From the NCBI GenBank assembly GCA_035356975.1, contig DAORGW010000031.1, positions 1 through 10,418 on the forward strand: a stretch of 10,418 nucleotides of DNA, in the 5' to 3' direction. Source of the stretch: STF1-138 sp035356975 (lineage in GTDB: Bacteria; Patescibacteriota; Patescibacteriia; UBA1558; S5-K13). Below, piece after piece: positions 1 through 8,357 of this stretch. A program made the translations under genes and the position numbers. Each line of letters opens with the position of its first letter. The first letter of the stretch is position 1. The notes under the pieces are model-generated. The model ran no database searches and was not told the origin of the DNA. It saw only the letters and a list, made by a program, of their open reading frames with translations.

Positions 1-3000
1 AAATATATTCCATTCGAACTATTAAATTTAAAATCTAGATTAATCAAAGTTTCATGTACACCGGGAGACAGTTGTATTCCTTTTATTTTTAAAAAATTAT
101 TCTCAGGAGTATCTTCCTCTTTTTCTTCTTCAGTATTTATAATTCCTTTAATTATATCTCCATCAAAACCAATAGATTTAAGTAACTGAACTTCATTAAA
201 ACGACTTATGTAATAATTTCCATTTTTAAACCAATAAACTTTAAATAATATCTCATCTTTATCATCTGATTTACCAACAACAATTTGTTTTAAATTTATA
301 TTATACCAGTAATTTTCATCCGAATTCCACTTAAAATCCTTTTTTTCAATTAAATTTCCTATAGTAGTTCTTTTTATATCTTCTCCCTCGTCTTTTGCCG
401 CTTCGACCATCATCTTATCCATTATATAATCGGATGTTCTAGTAGAAGCATCTTCAAACAAAAAATCCAATCTATTTATATCCGTATTTTTATCAATTTC
501 TTTTAATGCATTTAGGAAATAGATTCGGTGAAATCTCTTGTTTGCCAAGTACGCTTTTTTTTCTATAATACTATCCCACTCAATAGCATTTTCATATATT
601 TTAAATGAAAAACCATTAGGATGTACCCACTGAAAACCTCCTGTAATTTTTACCTCTTTAAAATTAGAATTTAAAATTAATGTGAGAATATTTTTATCTG
701 GATAATATAAAGAACCAAATTCTTCCGAATAATTTGCTTTCGGATTTATTTCAATATAACTTGGTATATCTATAGATTTTTGGGGCACTATAAATTTTCG
801 AATATATTTAACTAAATCAAATGTATTCTCAAATGAAACTTTTATATGAGGTTCAACTCCCGGATATGTTTCTACTATACCCCCCTCGGAAAATAAAATA
901 ACATTTAATTTATGTTTATCGGATTTCCATTTAGTTCCCTTCGATACATCTTGAATCTTTTTAAAATCAAACGTATTTAAAAAACCATTGGCTTTTTTCT
1001 TTAAATATTCTTTTCCCAAAATATATTTGTCAGTCAAATAATCTTTAAAACTTTGAATACTTTCAAAGGTAAATTCATTCTTTTGCCCACTTAAATCATT
1101 CGGTGATTGTGCTGGTTGGACTTTAATTTGGCCTTTGTAATTAATAGTAACAATATCTAAATTTTTTGAATTACCTGGTTCAATTTGTTTTTTCCACACT
1201 TCTCTATTTTTATTAGATAAAGAAACATCTTTACTATAATTAAGATATTTAAAAAATTCTTCTAATGAGCCTATAGCCTTATCTTTATAATAAATCTTTA
1301 ACCAATCAATAAGTTCTTTAATATTATTAAAATTTTGTTTTAAAAGTTTATCACTTTCCGCCGGTTTATATTTTATTTGAACAGTACCATCTTCATAAAG
1401 ATAAACTTCATCTTTATAAAAGTTTATATAAACATCCGCATCTTTACCATCATCAGTTTCTAAATCTTCAACATCAGTCAAATTTACATAAAATGTAAAT
1501 CCGGTTTGTTTAAATACTTCATATAATTCTTTTTTCAAATCTATTTCTTTTATATCTGTGGCAAACAAATGACGAGCAGATTTTTCATCCGGCAAATTAA
1601 CCGGTGGTTTTTCATTAAGTGAATTAATTAAAAGGTCAATATTTTCAGAAATATAAGTAAGTATTTCCGAAGTAGAATTAAATTGAAATTGATTAGAGGG
1701 AGTTTCTTCTTTATTATTATAAATTACAAGAATTCTTCCTTTTTCATTTTTTTCTGAAAATCGTATTTCAAATAATTTAATTCCAGTTTCAGAATATATT
1801 ATAATAGAACCATCTTCTTGTAACATTAAATGTACAGTAGATTTTTCTTTTTGTATTAAACTTTTTAACCATTCTATTTGTGATGAACTTAGAACAAATT
1901 TTTCTATTTGATTCATTTTAGGATTAAGTAATTGTTGTAACTTTTTAAACACTAATGACCAAGTATTATAAATTCCAATTTTTCTCCATTCTTCAGCTAT
2001 ATCTTCTACATAAAGCATATATTTTCCAGTATCAGTTTTTTGAAGAATATATTTACCTATTACATCTTCCATTTCAATATAAACATAATATTTAAAAGTT
2101 CCTTCCATATCAGCTTTAGTATAACGTCTTACCTCGGCTTTAATATTATATTCTTTAATTAAATCTTTAATTTGCTCCACTTCATTGTCAGAAATTGTTA
2201 ATAAACTATCTTTTTGAAGATAAAACTTAAAATAAAAATCTACAAAAAGCACCAAATCTAAGAAATTAAAAAACTTTTTGACAGGAATATAGTTTCCTTT
2301 TATACTTCTATAAAATATATAAATTGAATTTTCTTTGACAATTCTAAAAAAGTCAAAATTTCTAATATATGATATACTAATACCATAAGCATCGTTTTTT
2401 AAACTTTCATTAACAATTTTATTATAATGAACTCCAATTTTTAAACCTTTAAATTGTTTAATAATTTGTTTTAATATAGATACTTCTAATACAGATAATT
2501 TATTCTCATCTATCGAAGGACTTATATTTTTTGCCTCTATCTTATCTTCTATATTTTTAAATTCATTAAATATATCAAATAAAAATTTATCAATATACAA
2601 AAGAAATGCTTGAAATGAATCCACACTAAATTCTTTTTTCCACGAACCATTCCATTCAGAATATAAACAATATGCATTATCTTCCTTGGTTAATCTATAT
2701 CTAACAATACCATATTTAATTGAAATTTTACATTCTATATTTTCAATAGCATAATGTATAAAACTATAATCATGCTTATCAAATAATTTATCAAATGCTT
2801 GCTTTTCTTCTTCCGTAAACTCCGCCGTAGTAAAATCCATATTTATCTTTGGTTTTGTCAAAGCCAATTTATTTTTAATTATTGTAAGATTAGATGCATC
2901 TTTATCCATGTTTGGCAATCCGTTCTTTTCAATATATTCTAAAAATAATTTAAAATTTTCTATAGCTATTTTACAATTTTGAAGTCCACACGGAGCCCCG

Positions 3001-3287
3001 GTAATTTTATGTATGTATTCTGTTAATTTTTTAACGGCGAATACTATATGCTTTTTAGAAATTAAACTCATTGTTTTCGGATTAATTTCATTTTTTAATA
3101 AATTAATAATATTATTAATTAGTTGACTTGTTGTCTGAGGAAAAATTTTAGATGGATATATATTCTTAAACCAATTAATAAACCTCGGGGTATCAAATTG
3201 AGTAATCGAATTAAATATTCCTACAACTTCATAAGTTATTCCCGCTTTGCTAATATTAATATAGGTATTATTTTTTTGAAAAATATA
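1..3287 (-). CDS. Giant modular protein, continuation (partial, runs off the left edge)
   Basis: Read from 3287 leftward, this frame has 1095 consecutive sense codons and no stop before position 3. That cannot be chance in such AT-rich DNA. It has no start here; it enters from the N gap and leaves through the window edge. The first ~40 residues after the gap look like the second half of a module (Tyr-rich strands, then FNSITQFDTPRFINWF). The residues just before the gap (KLILNTAKKNGF) look like the first half, so this is most likely the same polypeptide as 3389-6907. At least six further modules follow; openings include FTEEEKQAFDKLF, LSVLEVSILKQI, ISDNEVEQIKDLI, LSSSQIEWLKSLI and, at the left edge, IQLSPGVHETLINLDF. 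Two helical stretches (about 2847-3137 and 363-575) do not fit the module pattern. A separate gene starting inside the gap is the main alternative. Confidence 0.85.
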
Positions 3288-3288
3288 T

Positions 3289-3388
3289 NNNNNNNNNNNN
3301 NNNNNNNNNNNNNNNNNNNNNNNNNNNNNNNNNNNNNNNNNNNNNNNNNNNNNNNNNNNNNNNNNNNNNNNNNNNNNNNNNNNNNNNN
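3289..3388. other. Assembly gap (100 N)
   Basis: A run of exactly 100 N, the conventional placeholder for a gap of unknown size. The reading frames on its two sides fit together only if the true missing length is 2 modulo 3, whereas 100 is 1 modulo 3. The real gap is therefore probably not 100 bp, and the stop at 3236 seen when reading through it is an artefact. Confidence 0.95.
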
Positions 3389-6300
3389 TTTAATTTTAAA
3401 CCCGTTTTTCTTAGCCGTATTTAAAATTAATTTTTTATTATCCCCCGTCACCGGCTGATAAAATTTTATTTTAGATGCGCGATTTTTTACTTTAACCATT
3501 AACTCTTCAAATGTCATCGCGTATTCTTCTTTCTTATTAATCGGTCCATAAATATAATATCCTTCTACATCCGAGTGAATACCAAATATAATATCAGATG
3601 GTTTATACTTATCTTGTCGATAATATGCTATAGCATATGCCGGACCTCCCGAATCACCACTATAATATTCTAACCATATATGTTCATCTTCCTTTAATAA
3701 TTCTTTTTTAATTGTTTTAAATTCGGAAGGCGTAATACCAGGAATAGTATAACTGTTTGATTTATATGCTGAAAATTCTCCATTTATATATGCAATAAAA
3801 TCAAACCATTTTTTCTCTTCTTTTAATATTTTAACATTAGGATTACCGTCTGTACTATTTATGTGGTAAAGATAATATGTGTTATCTTTTTTTGTAATAG
3901 TATATAGATGAACTCCTTTAATATTTTTAAGTATAATTTGATTGAAAGTAGTACCCGGAATAATACTATTTTTAAAAATTAAATTATTCTTTTCGGCAAT
4001 ATTGTCAATGTATCTTATTTCCGAATCATTAAGATTATTTGAATAAATTTCTGTTACATGAATAATATTATTTTTAATATAATCCAGTATTTGATTAAAA
4101 TCTTTAAATTCTTTTTTATCAGACGAGGAAGCATCAACATAAAAGAGTTTTCCATTTATTTTAGAATAAACAACCGTATCCCCTTTAATTTGATTGTGAA
4201 AAGTAAAAATTTTATCTTTCGAGGATTCCTCTTTATTTGACGGCATCAAATCAAAACCATATTTCTTTAACTCAGCTATAAATTCTTGCTCGGATATAAA
4301 TTCTTGTTTAGATACTACTTTTTTTTTTAATTCATCATATTTTTTAAGAAATACAGCTAATTCAGGTAAAGAATTAAATAAAGATGTTTCTCCCGTCTCA
4401 CCATCTGAATATATAGATTTTAAATTTTGTTGAACGTAAATGGCATCTCCATTACTTGAATTAATATACATAGTTGACGATGGACTCCAATTAAATCCTT
4501 TTTGACTAAGCATATTTTCATACATTGAACTCAATTTAAAACCATTTGTATATTTAATTTTAGGTTTTTCTTCCGGATTTATTTCCGGTTTTATTTCCGG
4601 TTTTTCTTCCGGTTTTACTTTGGATTGGTTTATGGGTTGATAACCAAGTTTAATCCACGCTAAAGTATCTTCTATACTCTTTTTAATAGTATTATTGGAA
4701 GGATGCATACTTGAAAAACTAATTAAAGCGGTATTATTAGGATAAAACTTAATCTTATCTTGTATAACTTCATGCAAATAATAAATGTTTTCACCTTCCA
4801 TTTTTGGATGAAATCCATAAATAAACAGGTATTGCTCATCTTCAGCGGTAAGACGAATCGTATGAATAGGGGGTTTATCAATACCAATGTGTGCCTTATA
4901 CGTTGCCTTTGACGGAGAATGTGGCGGTAACGATTCTGCTTTTAAATCTAATGTTGGCGATGGAATATTTAATGCATCTATATCCAATTCCTTATATTTT
5001 GTAAGCTTTGAAAAATTAGATTTGACAAACATTAAAGTCTGACTCCAAGTAGAAAATTCCCACGTATTAATTCCTACATCAGAATAATGCACTACATAAT
5101 ATTTTTCAGTATTATGTGTCGGATGTATTTTACAAACTATTAATGTTGTATAAAAATTCCCAAATAAAAAAGTTCCAAACTTTGAAATCCCCTTACTATC
5201 TATCTTAAATCCAATATTATCTTTCTTGTTATCTAATTTCTCTAATTGTTCGGATTCTTCCGAAGATAAAGGAAACCAAACCTGATGAGTAACAATCCCC
5301 GGGGGTTTTGTAGTCACAGGAGATTTTGAAGTCGACGATGGGTTTGAACCTTTCTGCGTTTTGGCCACCAATCCAGAAGCATACCCCCCACGTTCAAATC
5401 GCTTTGAATTTTCTTTAAACCAAGTTTTAAATTCATCCCACGTTTCAAATATCTCCAACTCAGTATTTATTAAATCATAAATAACATACTTCCCATTAGC
5501 TAAATGTTTAATGGCAATAGGATTTAATACTCTCTTTCCGTTTTTATCCCTATATGAAGTTCCTACATTCCATATATTATTATCCACCGTTCGAGTAAAC
5601 CCAAAACTTTTTAACACCTCTTCTTCTTCAGAAGTAAATGGAATATATTCCATTTTATGCGGCCCATAAATATCCTGCTCAATTTCTGGATATTTAGTAG
5701 AATATTTTAAAGCTCGTATAATAATTTGTTTAATAATCGGAGATACATCTGGTATAAATTGTGACAAACGAGTTATTTTTGCTCGACGGTCCAAATCCTT
5801 AGTTTTAACATACATCCCCCCCTTATTTAAAAAAGCCCCCGTATTATGTTCCAAATCATAAATGTGGTCTATATCAGACACCATCTCTTTAAAATTATGT
5901 TTTCTTGTATTAGCATCCAGCCTAAGATAAGCATCAACACCTTCTCCCCACCTGGGCCCTCCAAAAGACGCATTCCAATCTATATGTTTATAAGCTAATA
6001 AAATATCCTCCCACTTTAATCCAGATTTTTGAATCGCCTTTTTTATTATAAGAACTGTTCCAGGATGAATTTTTCCAGCCGCATAACTTGCATCATATTT
6101 TGCTTCCTGTAATTTCTTCTTATTTTTATCTTTCTTNNNNNNNNNNNNNNNNNNNNNNNNNNNNNNNNNNNNNNNNNNNNNNNNNNNNNNNNNNNNNNNN
6201 NNNNNNNNNNNNNNNNNNNNNNNNNNNNNNNNNNNNTCAGGACTTTTAGAAATTAAATCCGCCGGGTCCGGATACATCTCATCATAATACTTACAAAAAA

Positions 6301-6907
6301 ATAAAAGACGTTTTATACTGTCTATATGTTTTTCCATATCAGGAATGTATGCCTGAATAGTATCTTCAAAATCATCCTTAGTAATAATTCCTTTTTTATT
6401 GTAAATAGATATTAATTTACGACGAAAATTTGCCCAACTTCCCGCCTTATTAGGTAAATGCCGAAATTCAGATATTAAAGTCAGCCGCAAATGAGCCAAT
6501 AATTTTTTAGCCGTCTGAATAACAACCTCTTGATATACATTATCAACTATATTACGAAAAGCCTGCGGAACTACTTGAATTCCTCCCGGAGACAATATAA
6601 TATTATCCATATGTGTAGTTAATAAAGGTATCCCCCCAACCATATTATATAGCGTCTGTGCCTTAAGCTTTTGCTTAGGCGTAAGCTTAAGCCCATCAAT
6701 ATATTCCGGCTTATATTTGTCGGAGTCTTCAGGCTCACTAAATAAACTATGCATCATCTCCATCGCATAGAAATCATAAAATATCTGCCTCGAATTCTTC
6801 AGCGTTTCAGGGTCTTCTTTTCCCTTCTTAATAACATTTATAAAAGGAGCATGATAATGCACACCTTCCAACAATTGTTTTAATTGCTCTTTAAGTAAAA
6901 TAGCCAT
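3389..6907 (-). CDS. Giant modular protein of unknown function, 5' part (N-terminal ~1170 residues)
   Basis: I do not recognise this protein. The frame is open from ATG at 6907 to the gap at 3289-3388 and crosses the 6137-6236 gap without a frame change. Residues 1-223 look alpha-helical, with no signal peptide or membrane segment. Residues ~298-365 form a compact motif-rich patch with FGGPRW (315-320) and IDHIYDLEHNTG (346-357). From ~residue 418 onward come tandem diverged modules. Each opens with a hydrophobic-L-(S/T)-xxE-like helix ending near 'GF' (GF at 436-437, 566-567, 698-699, 804-805 and 884-885). Tyr-rich beta-strand-like segments follow, then an F-x-(S/T)-x-x-E-h-x-x-F/W closing helix. 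Linkers are Ser/Thr/Pro-rich (~520-537) and Lys/Pro/Glu-rich (~764-783). No Shine-Dalgarno precedes the ATG. The gene lies just downstream of the tmRNA terminator. Apparent continuation to a stop at 3236 depends only on the arbitrary 100-N gap length and is probably wrong. Confidence 0.85.
4571..4618 (-). repeat. 12-bp tandem repeat encoding a (x-K/N-P-E)4 linker
   Basis: TTCCGG recurs at 4571, 4583, 4595 and 4607, an exact 12-bp period over four units. On the coding (minus) strand it gives the tetrapeptides VKPE, EKPE, IKPE and INPE, at residues ~764-779 of the giant protein. This is a charged, Pro-rich, probably extended linker between two modules. In-frame 12-bp units can change copy number by slippage without breaking the frame. 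Confidence 0.85.
6137..6236. other. Assembly gap (100 N)
   Basis: A second run of exactly 100 N inside the giant gene. Here the frames before and after agree with a 100-base spacing, but one in three lengths would. The protein is unknown between residues ~224 and ~257. The sequence resuming after it is a Lys-rich stretch (KKDKNKKK). Confidence 0.95.
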
Positions 6908-6922
6908 AATATTATGCTTATA

Positions 6923-6951
6923 AATATGTCTTTCTCAAAATAAACCCTCAA
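6923..6951 (-). promoter_or_regulatory. Possible promoter of the giant gene
   Basis: On the minus strand TTGAGG (6946-6951) and CATATT (6923-6928) are separated by 17 bp. The -10 box ends 15 bases before the ATG at 6907. Both boxes deviate from consensus and the region is very AT-rich. The position between the tmRNA terminator and the start codon is the main support. No Shine-Dalgarno is visible. Confidence 0.3.
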
Positions 6952-6992
6952 ATAACTTAATCTAAAATATATTTTTTAGTCTTTCATATTAC

Positions 6993-7024
6993 AAAAAAAC
7001 CCAAGGTTTTTAAAACCTTGGGTT
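6993..7024 (-). terminator. Intrinsic terminator of the tmRNA gene
   Basis: On the minus strand AACCCAAGGTTTT and AAAACCTTGGGTT form a perfect inverted repeat (arms 6998-7010 and 7012-7024), realistically about 11 bp of stem with a small AT loop. A run of seven T (complement of 6993-6999) follows. It lies 12 bases beyond the tmRNA CCA end, so it terminates tmRNA transcription and separates it from the giant gene. Confidence 0.9.
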
Positions 7025-7036
7025 CTACTTTTAAAA

Positions 7037-7444
7037 TGGTGGAGCCGGGGAGAGTCGAACTCCCGTCTTTAATCCCTATCATATAAAGTACTACATGTTT
7101 GTTCAACTAAAATCTCATTCGATATGAATAGTTGACAATCCTATACCGAACCAGATATACTCAGGTATATCAGCCGTCCCGAATCATCACTCGGACAAGT
7201 GTCTCTCGCTGCTAGCTCAACACCCTCATAGCGAGAATCTTCAGGCGTTTGGTGCTAGGCCAATGCCAAGGCACCAGCAGATGCTTCGACCTCTTCCCCA
7301 TCAAGGGAAAACTCAAAGTCCACCGAGGCTAATTCCGATAAGCGGTTAGCATTTATTTTTTCGGTCTTCTTTTTAAGGAGCCAGATGACCAACTCCTACA
7401 TGCACTCTCTAATCAAAGAACTAAATCGATACCATTACGGCCCC
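7037..7444 (-). ncRNA. ssrA: Transfer-messenger RNA (tmRNA), complete, 408 nt
   Basis: tmRNA rescues ribosomes stalled on broken mRNAs: its tRNA-like part is charged with alanine, and its internal message adds a degradation tag. The 5' end GGGGCCG (7444 downward) pairs over seven base pairs with CGGCUCC before an encoded ACCA 3' end (7037-7040). The T arm is GGGAG-UUCGACU-CUCCC. After a GCAUG...AAAAAAU stretch aligning with the region before the tag in E. coli tmRNA, the tag frame starts at GCT (7350) and ends at TAG (7255-7257), followed by pseudoknot-type sequence. It is a single-piece, not permuted, tmRNA with its own promoter and terminator. The partner smpB is not in the window. tmRNA genes occur in bacteria and in some large phages, and are also used as integration sites by mobile elements. 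Confidence 0.97.
7255..7350 (-). other. tmRNA proteolysis-tag reading frame (31 residues plus TAG stop)
   Basis: Aligning AAAAAAT-AAAT-GCTAAC with the E. coli AAAAAAUAGUC-GCAAAC segment puts the resume codon at GCT (7350-7348). The encoded tag begins ANRLSELASV, has an acidic middle (DGEEVE) and ends ASAGALALA before TAG. The small hydrophobic C-terminus is what ClpXP-type proteases recognise in known tags. At 31 residues it is long compared with the 10-residue E. coli tag. The alignment-based resume position is inferred. Confidence 0.85.
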
Positions 7445-7455
7445 ATTCAACCATA

Positions 7456-7483
7456 AATATATCTCCCCCTCCCCAAATGTCAA
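7456..7483 (-). promoter_or_regulatory. tmRNA promoter (TTGACA-16-TATATT)
   Basis: On the minus strand a perfect -35 TTGACA (7478-7483) and a -10 TATATT (7456-7461) are separated by 16 bp. The -10 ends 11 bases before the mature 5' end at 7444, leaving a few bases of leader for RNase P to remove. The G-rich spacer (GGGGAGGGGG) is unusual. Confidence 0.8.
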
Positions 7484-7519
7484 GAACTCTTTTTTCTTTA
7501 TAAATATATTTAAATTTAA

Positions 7520-7636
7520 TTAGAAGAATTCCAAATTCCTAAATATTCCCCCCCCGATATAAATAAATCGCCCGGTTGCCGAAATTTCTCCACCAATTTC
7601 AAATCGACCGCCCGCCTTTAAAGATATCGTTACCAT
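7520..7636 (-). CDS. Small unknown protein, 38 residues
   Basis: I do not recognise this protein. ATG at 7636 follows the TAA of the upstream gene (7640-7642) by only 3 bases, which suggests translational coupling; no Shine-Dalgarno is visible. The product begins MVTISLKAGGRFEIGG and alternates Gly, hydrophobic and beta-branched residues, as short beta-sheet proteins do. A run of eight G (plus-strand C, 7548-7555) lies in the frame. As written, the end reads IYIGGGIFRNLEFF. With seven G it would read IYIGGEYLGIWNSSN and stop at 7516, so the true C-terminus depends on a homopolymer that is easily miscounted. The tmRNA promoter lies just downstream. The gene could also be a chance ORF; the tight spacing is the main support. 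Confidence 0.5.
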   Translation of the reverse strand: MVTISLKAGGRFEIGGEISATGRFIYIGGGIFRNLEFF

Positions 7637-7639
7637 ATT

Positions 7640-8023
7640 TTATAATAAAATTTTCTTACCCCCATATAATAGATTGTCTATAACCATAAAAAATATATCC
7701 TCCCCCGAACCATCCTCTAAATATACATCCCCCGTAATCGTAAACTCTTTCTTCTTCAAATCTTTAATATCCCCCTCCCTTATTATTACCCTCAAATATA
7801 ACTCCCCACCCGCCCCAACCTCAACCCGTAAAATATCTACTTCAATATTATCTATTTCTAACGTAACATTTAATCGCCCATCTAATCGCTTATTAAATTC
7901 CTTCACCGCCCCCTCCAAAATACCTTCCCTAAAATTATACCTCCGAAATACTAAAGGCTTCGGTATAAAATAACAATAACTAATACCCCCCCGCATCACT
8001 ACACTCCGAGAATTAAATCGCAT
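7640..8023 (-). CDS. Conserved-looking hypothetical protein, 127 residues
   Basis: I do not recognise this protein. It is soluble, with no membrane segment or signal peptide. The pattern looks like a helix around residues 32-48 (REGILEGAVKEFNKRLDG) followed by alternating beta strands (52-84 and 94-119) rich in Val, Ile, Glu and Asp. It ends in YGGKKILL. The start at 8023 is preceded by seven G (8031-8037) with a 7-base spacer; these can pair with the CCUCC of 16S rRNA, allowing a G-U pair, which supports this start over Met10. Its TAA sits 3 bases before the next small ORF. The coding strand is G-rich, matching the strand bias of the region. A small phage structural or accessory protein would fit, but nothing visible proves it. 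Confidence 0.75.
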   Translation of the reverse strand: MRFNSRSVVMRGGISYCYFIPKPLVFRRYNFREGILEGAVKEFNKRLDGRLNVTLEIDNIEVDILRVEVGAGGELYLRVIIREGDIKDLKKKEFTITGDVYLEDGSGEDIFFMVIDNLLYGGKKILL

Positions 8024-8030
8024 ATCTTAT

Positions 8031-8037
8031 CCCCCCC
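8031..8037 (-). promoter_or_regulatory. G-run acting as ribosome binding site for the 127-residue ORF
   Basis: On the minus strand seven consecutive G lie 7 bases before the ATG at 8023, the normal Shine-Dalgarno distance. They could pair with the CCUCC core of the anti-Shine-Dalgarno with one G-U pair. Most neighbouring genes lack such a signal. Confidence 0.5.
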
Positions 8038-8087
8038 ATATATTCCATATAACCCATACTATATAATGTAAATAAAATATATTCCAT
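8038..8087. repeat. Two direct copies of ATATATTCCAT in an intergenic region
   Basis: The 11-mer ATATATTCCAT occurs at 8038-8048 and 8077-8087, 39 bp apart, in the 79-bp spacer upstream of the 127-residue ORF. It could be a protein-binding site pair, but the sequence is AT-rich and the same 11-mer recurs by chance elsewhere in the window (for example near position 3). Confidence 0.4.
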
Positions 8088-8102
8088 CGACTAACTTCAT
8101 AG

Positions 8103-8357
8103 TCAATATTCATCCCCACGATACATCTCAGATATCTTCCTCTCTTCTCTTTCTCGCCGACGCTCACTTTCCTTCCTCTTTTCTTCGTCTTCTATTTCTA
8201 TAATCCATTCCGAAATCTTTTTCCGAATAGACTTTAATATACGATTCCGCCTACGTATATCACGACTAAGAACTACATGCTCCTCCGTAAGAATATTTGA
8301 TACCAAATCCTTCAAATATTCCAATACTTTAATCCTATTTTTTAAAAATTGTTGCAT
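8103..8357 (-). CDS. Hypothetical charged helical protein, 84 residues
   Basis: I do not recognise this protein. It is almost wholly helical in pattern. Residues 1-30 form an amphipathic segment (MQQFLKNRIKVLEYLKDLV), residues 33-50 are basic (RDIRRRNRILKSIRKK), and residues ~52-78 are a very charged Glu/Arg stretch (DEEKRKESERRREREERK) that could be a coiled coil or single helix. There is no signal peptide. The ATG at 8357 lies inside the first of three palindromic repeats, and a GATAAT box (8368-8373) ends 10 bases before it, so the transcript would be nearly leaderless and directly repressible. It is first in the minus-strand group and divergent from the plus operon. A small DNA- or RNA-associated or structural protein is possible. 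Confidence 0.7.
   Translation of the reverse strand: MQQFLKNRIKVLEYLKDLVSNILTEEHVVLSRDIRRRNRILKSIRKKISEWIIEIEDEEKRKESERRREREERKISEMYRGDEY

Larger units (their letters stand above)
1..5656 (-). repeat. Protein-level tandem module array in the giant gene (about 14-16 diverged units)
   Basis: Read by eye, the translated sequence repeats a pattern of roughly 75-110 residues. An amphipathic helix with signature hh-L-(S/T)-x-x-E-x-x-x-L/I-x-x-x-x-h-F comes first, then several short strands rich in Tyr, Ile and Val, then a closing helix like F-x-T-W-x-E-F-x-x-W-h-K. Examples of openings are IPFTSEEEEVLKSFGF, IRLTAEDEQYLFIYGF, FKLSSMYENMLSQKGF and FVLSSSQIEWLKSLI. Units are diverged enough that no DNA-level repeat is visible, so the array is old or evolves fast. 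Boundaries are approximate. Confidence 0.6.

Noticed and set aside
3236..3288. C-terminal end IFFKKIIPILILAKRE with stop at 3236
   Set aside because: It exists only if the gap is exactly 100 bases; a different frame is open for 1095 codons beyond the gap and continues the module pattern.
3123..3458. Plus-strand ORF spanning the gap
   Set aside because: Mostly N-derived residues; antisense to the well-supported giant gene.
3641..3658. GDSGGP in the giant protein (residues 1084-1089), the catalytic-Ser motif of trypsin-like proteases
   Set aside because: It sits in the first strand of an ordinary module, and there is no His-containing TAAHC-like motif or Asp at the expected upstream distance. 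Coincidental.
4058..4240. Plus-strand 60-codon ORF
   Set aside because: Antisense shadow of the giant gene; composition-driven Ile/Phe/Lys/Asn sequence with no start signals.
7255..7257. Alternative genetic code with TAG reassigned (as in some large phages)
   Set aside because: The ORFs end in TAA or TGA and are intact under the standard code; the tmRNA tag ends in TAG at a normal position, so nothing requires recoding.
7674..7973. Plus-strand 99-codon ORF
   Set aside because: Antisense to the 127-residue minus ORF, which has a Shine-Dalgarno-like G run and tight operon spacing; the plus frame is Ser/Pro/Thr-rich low complexity with no promoter or leader.
8013..8087. 24-residue minus-strand ORF beginning MEYILFTLYSMG
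   Set aside because: Overlaps the start of the 127-residue ORF and its ribosome binding site, has no Shine-Dalgarno of its own and is easily explained by AT-rich chance.
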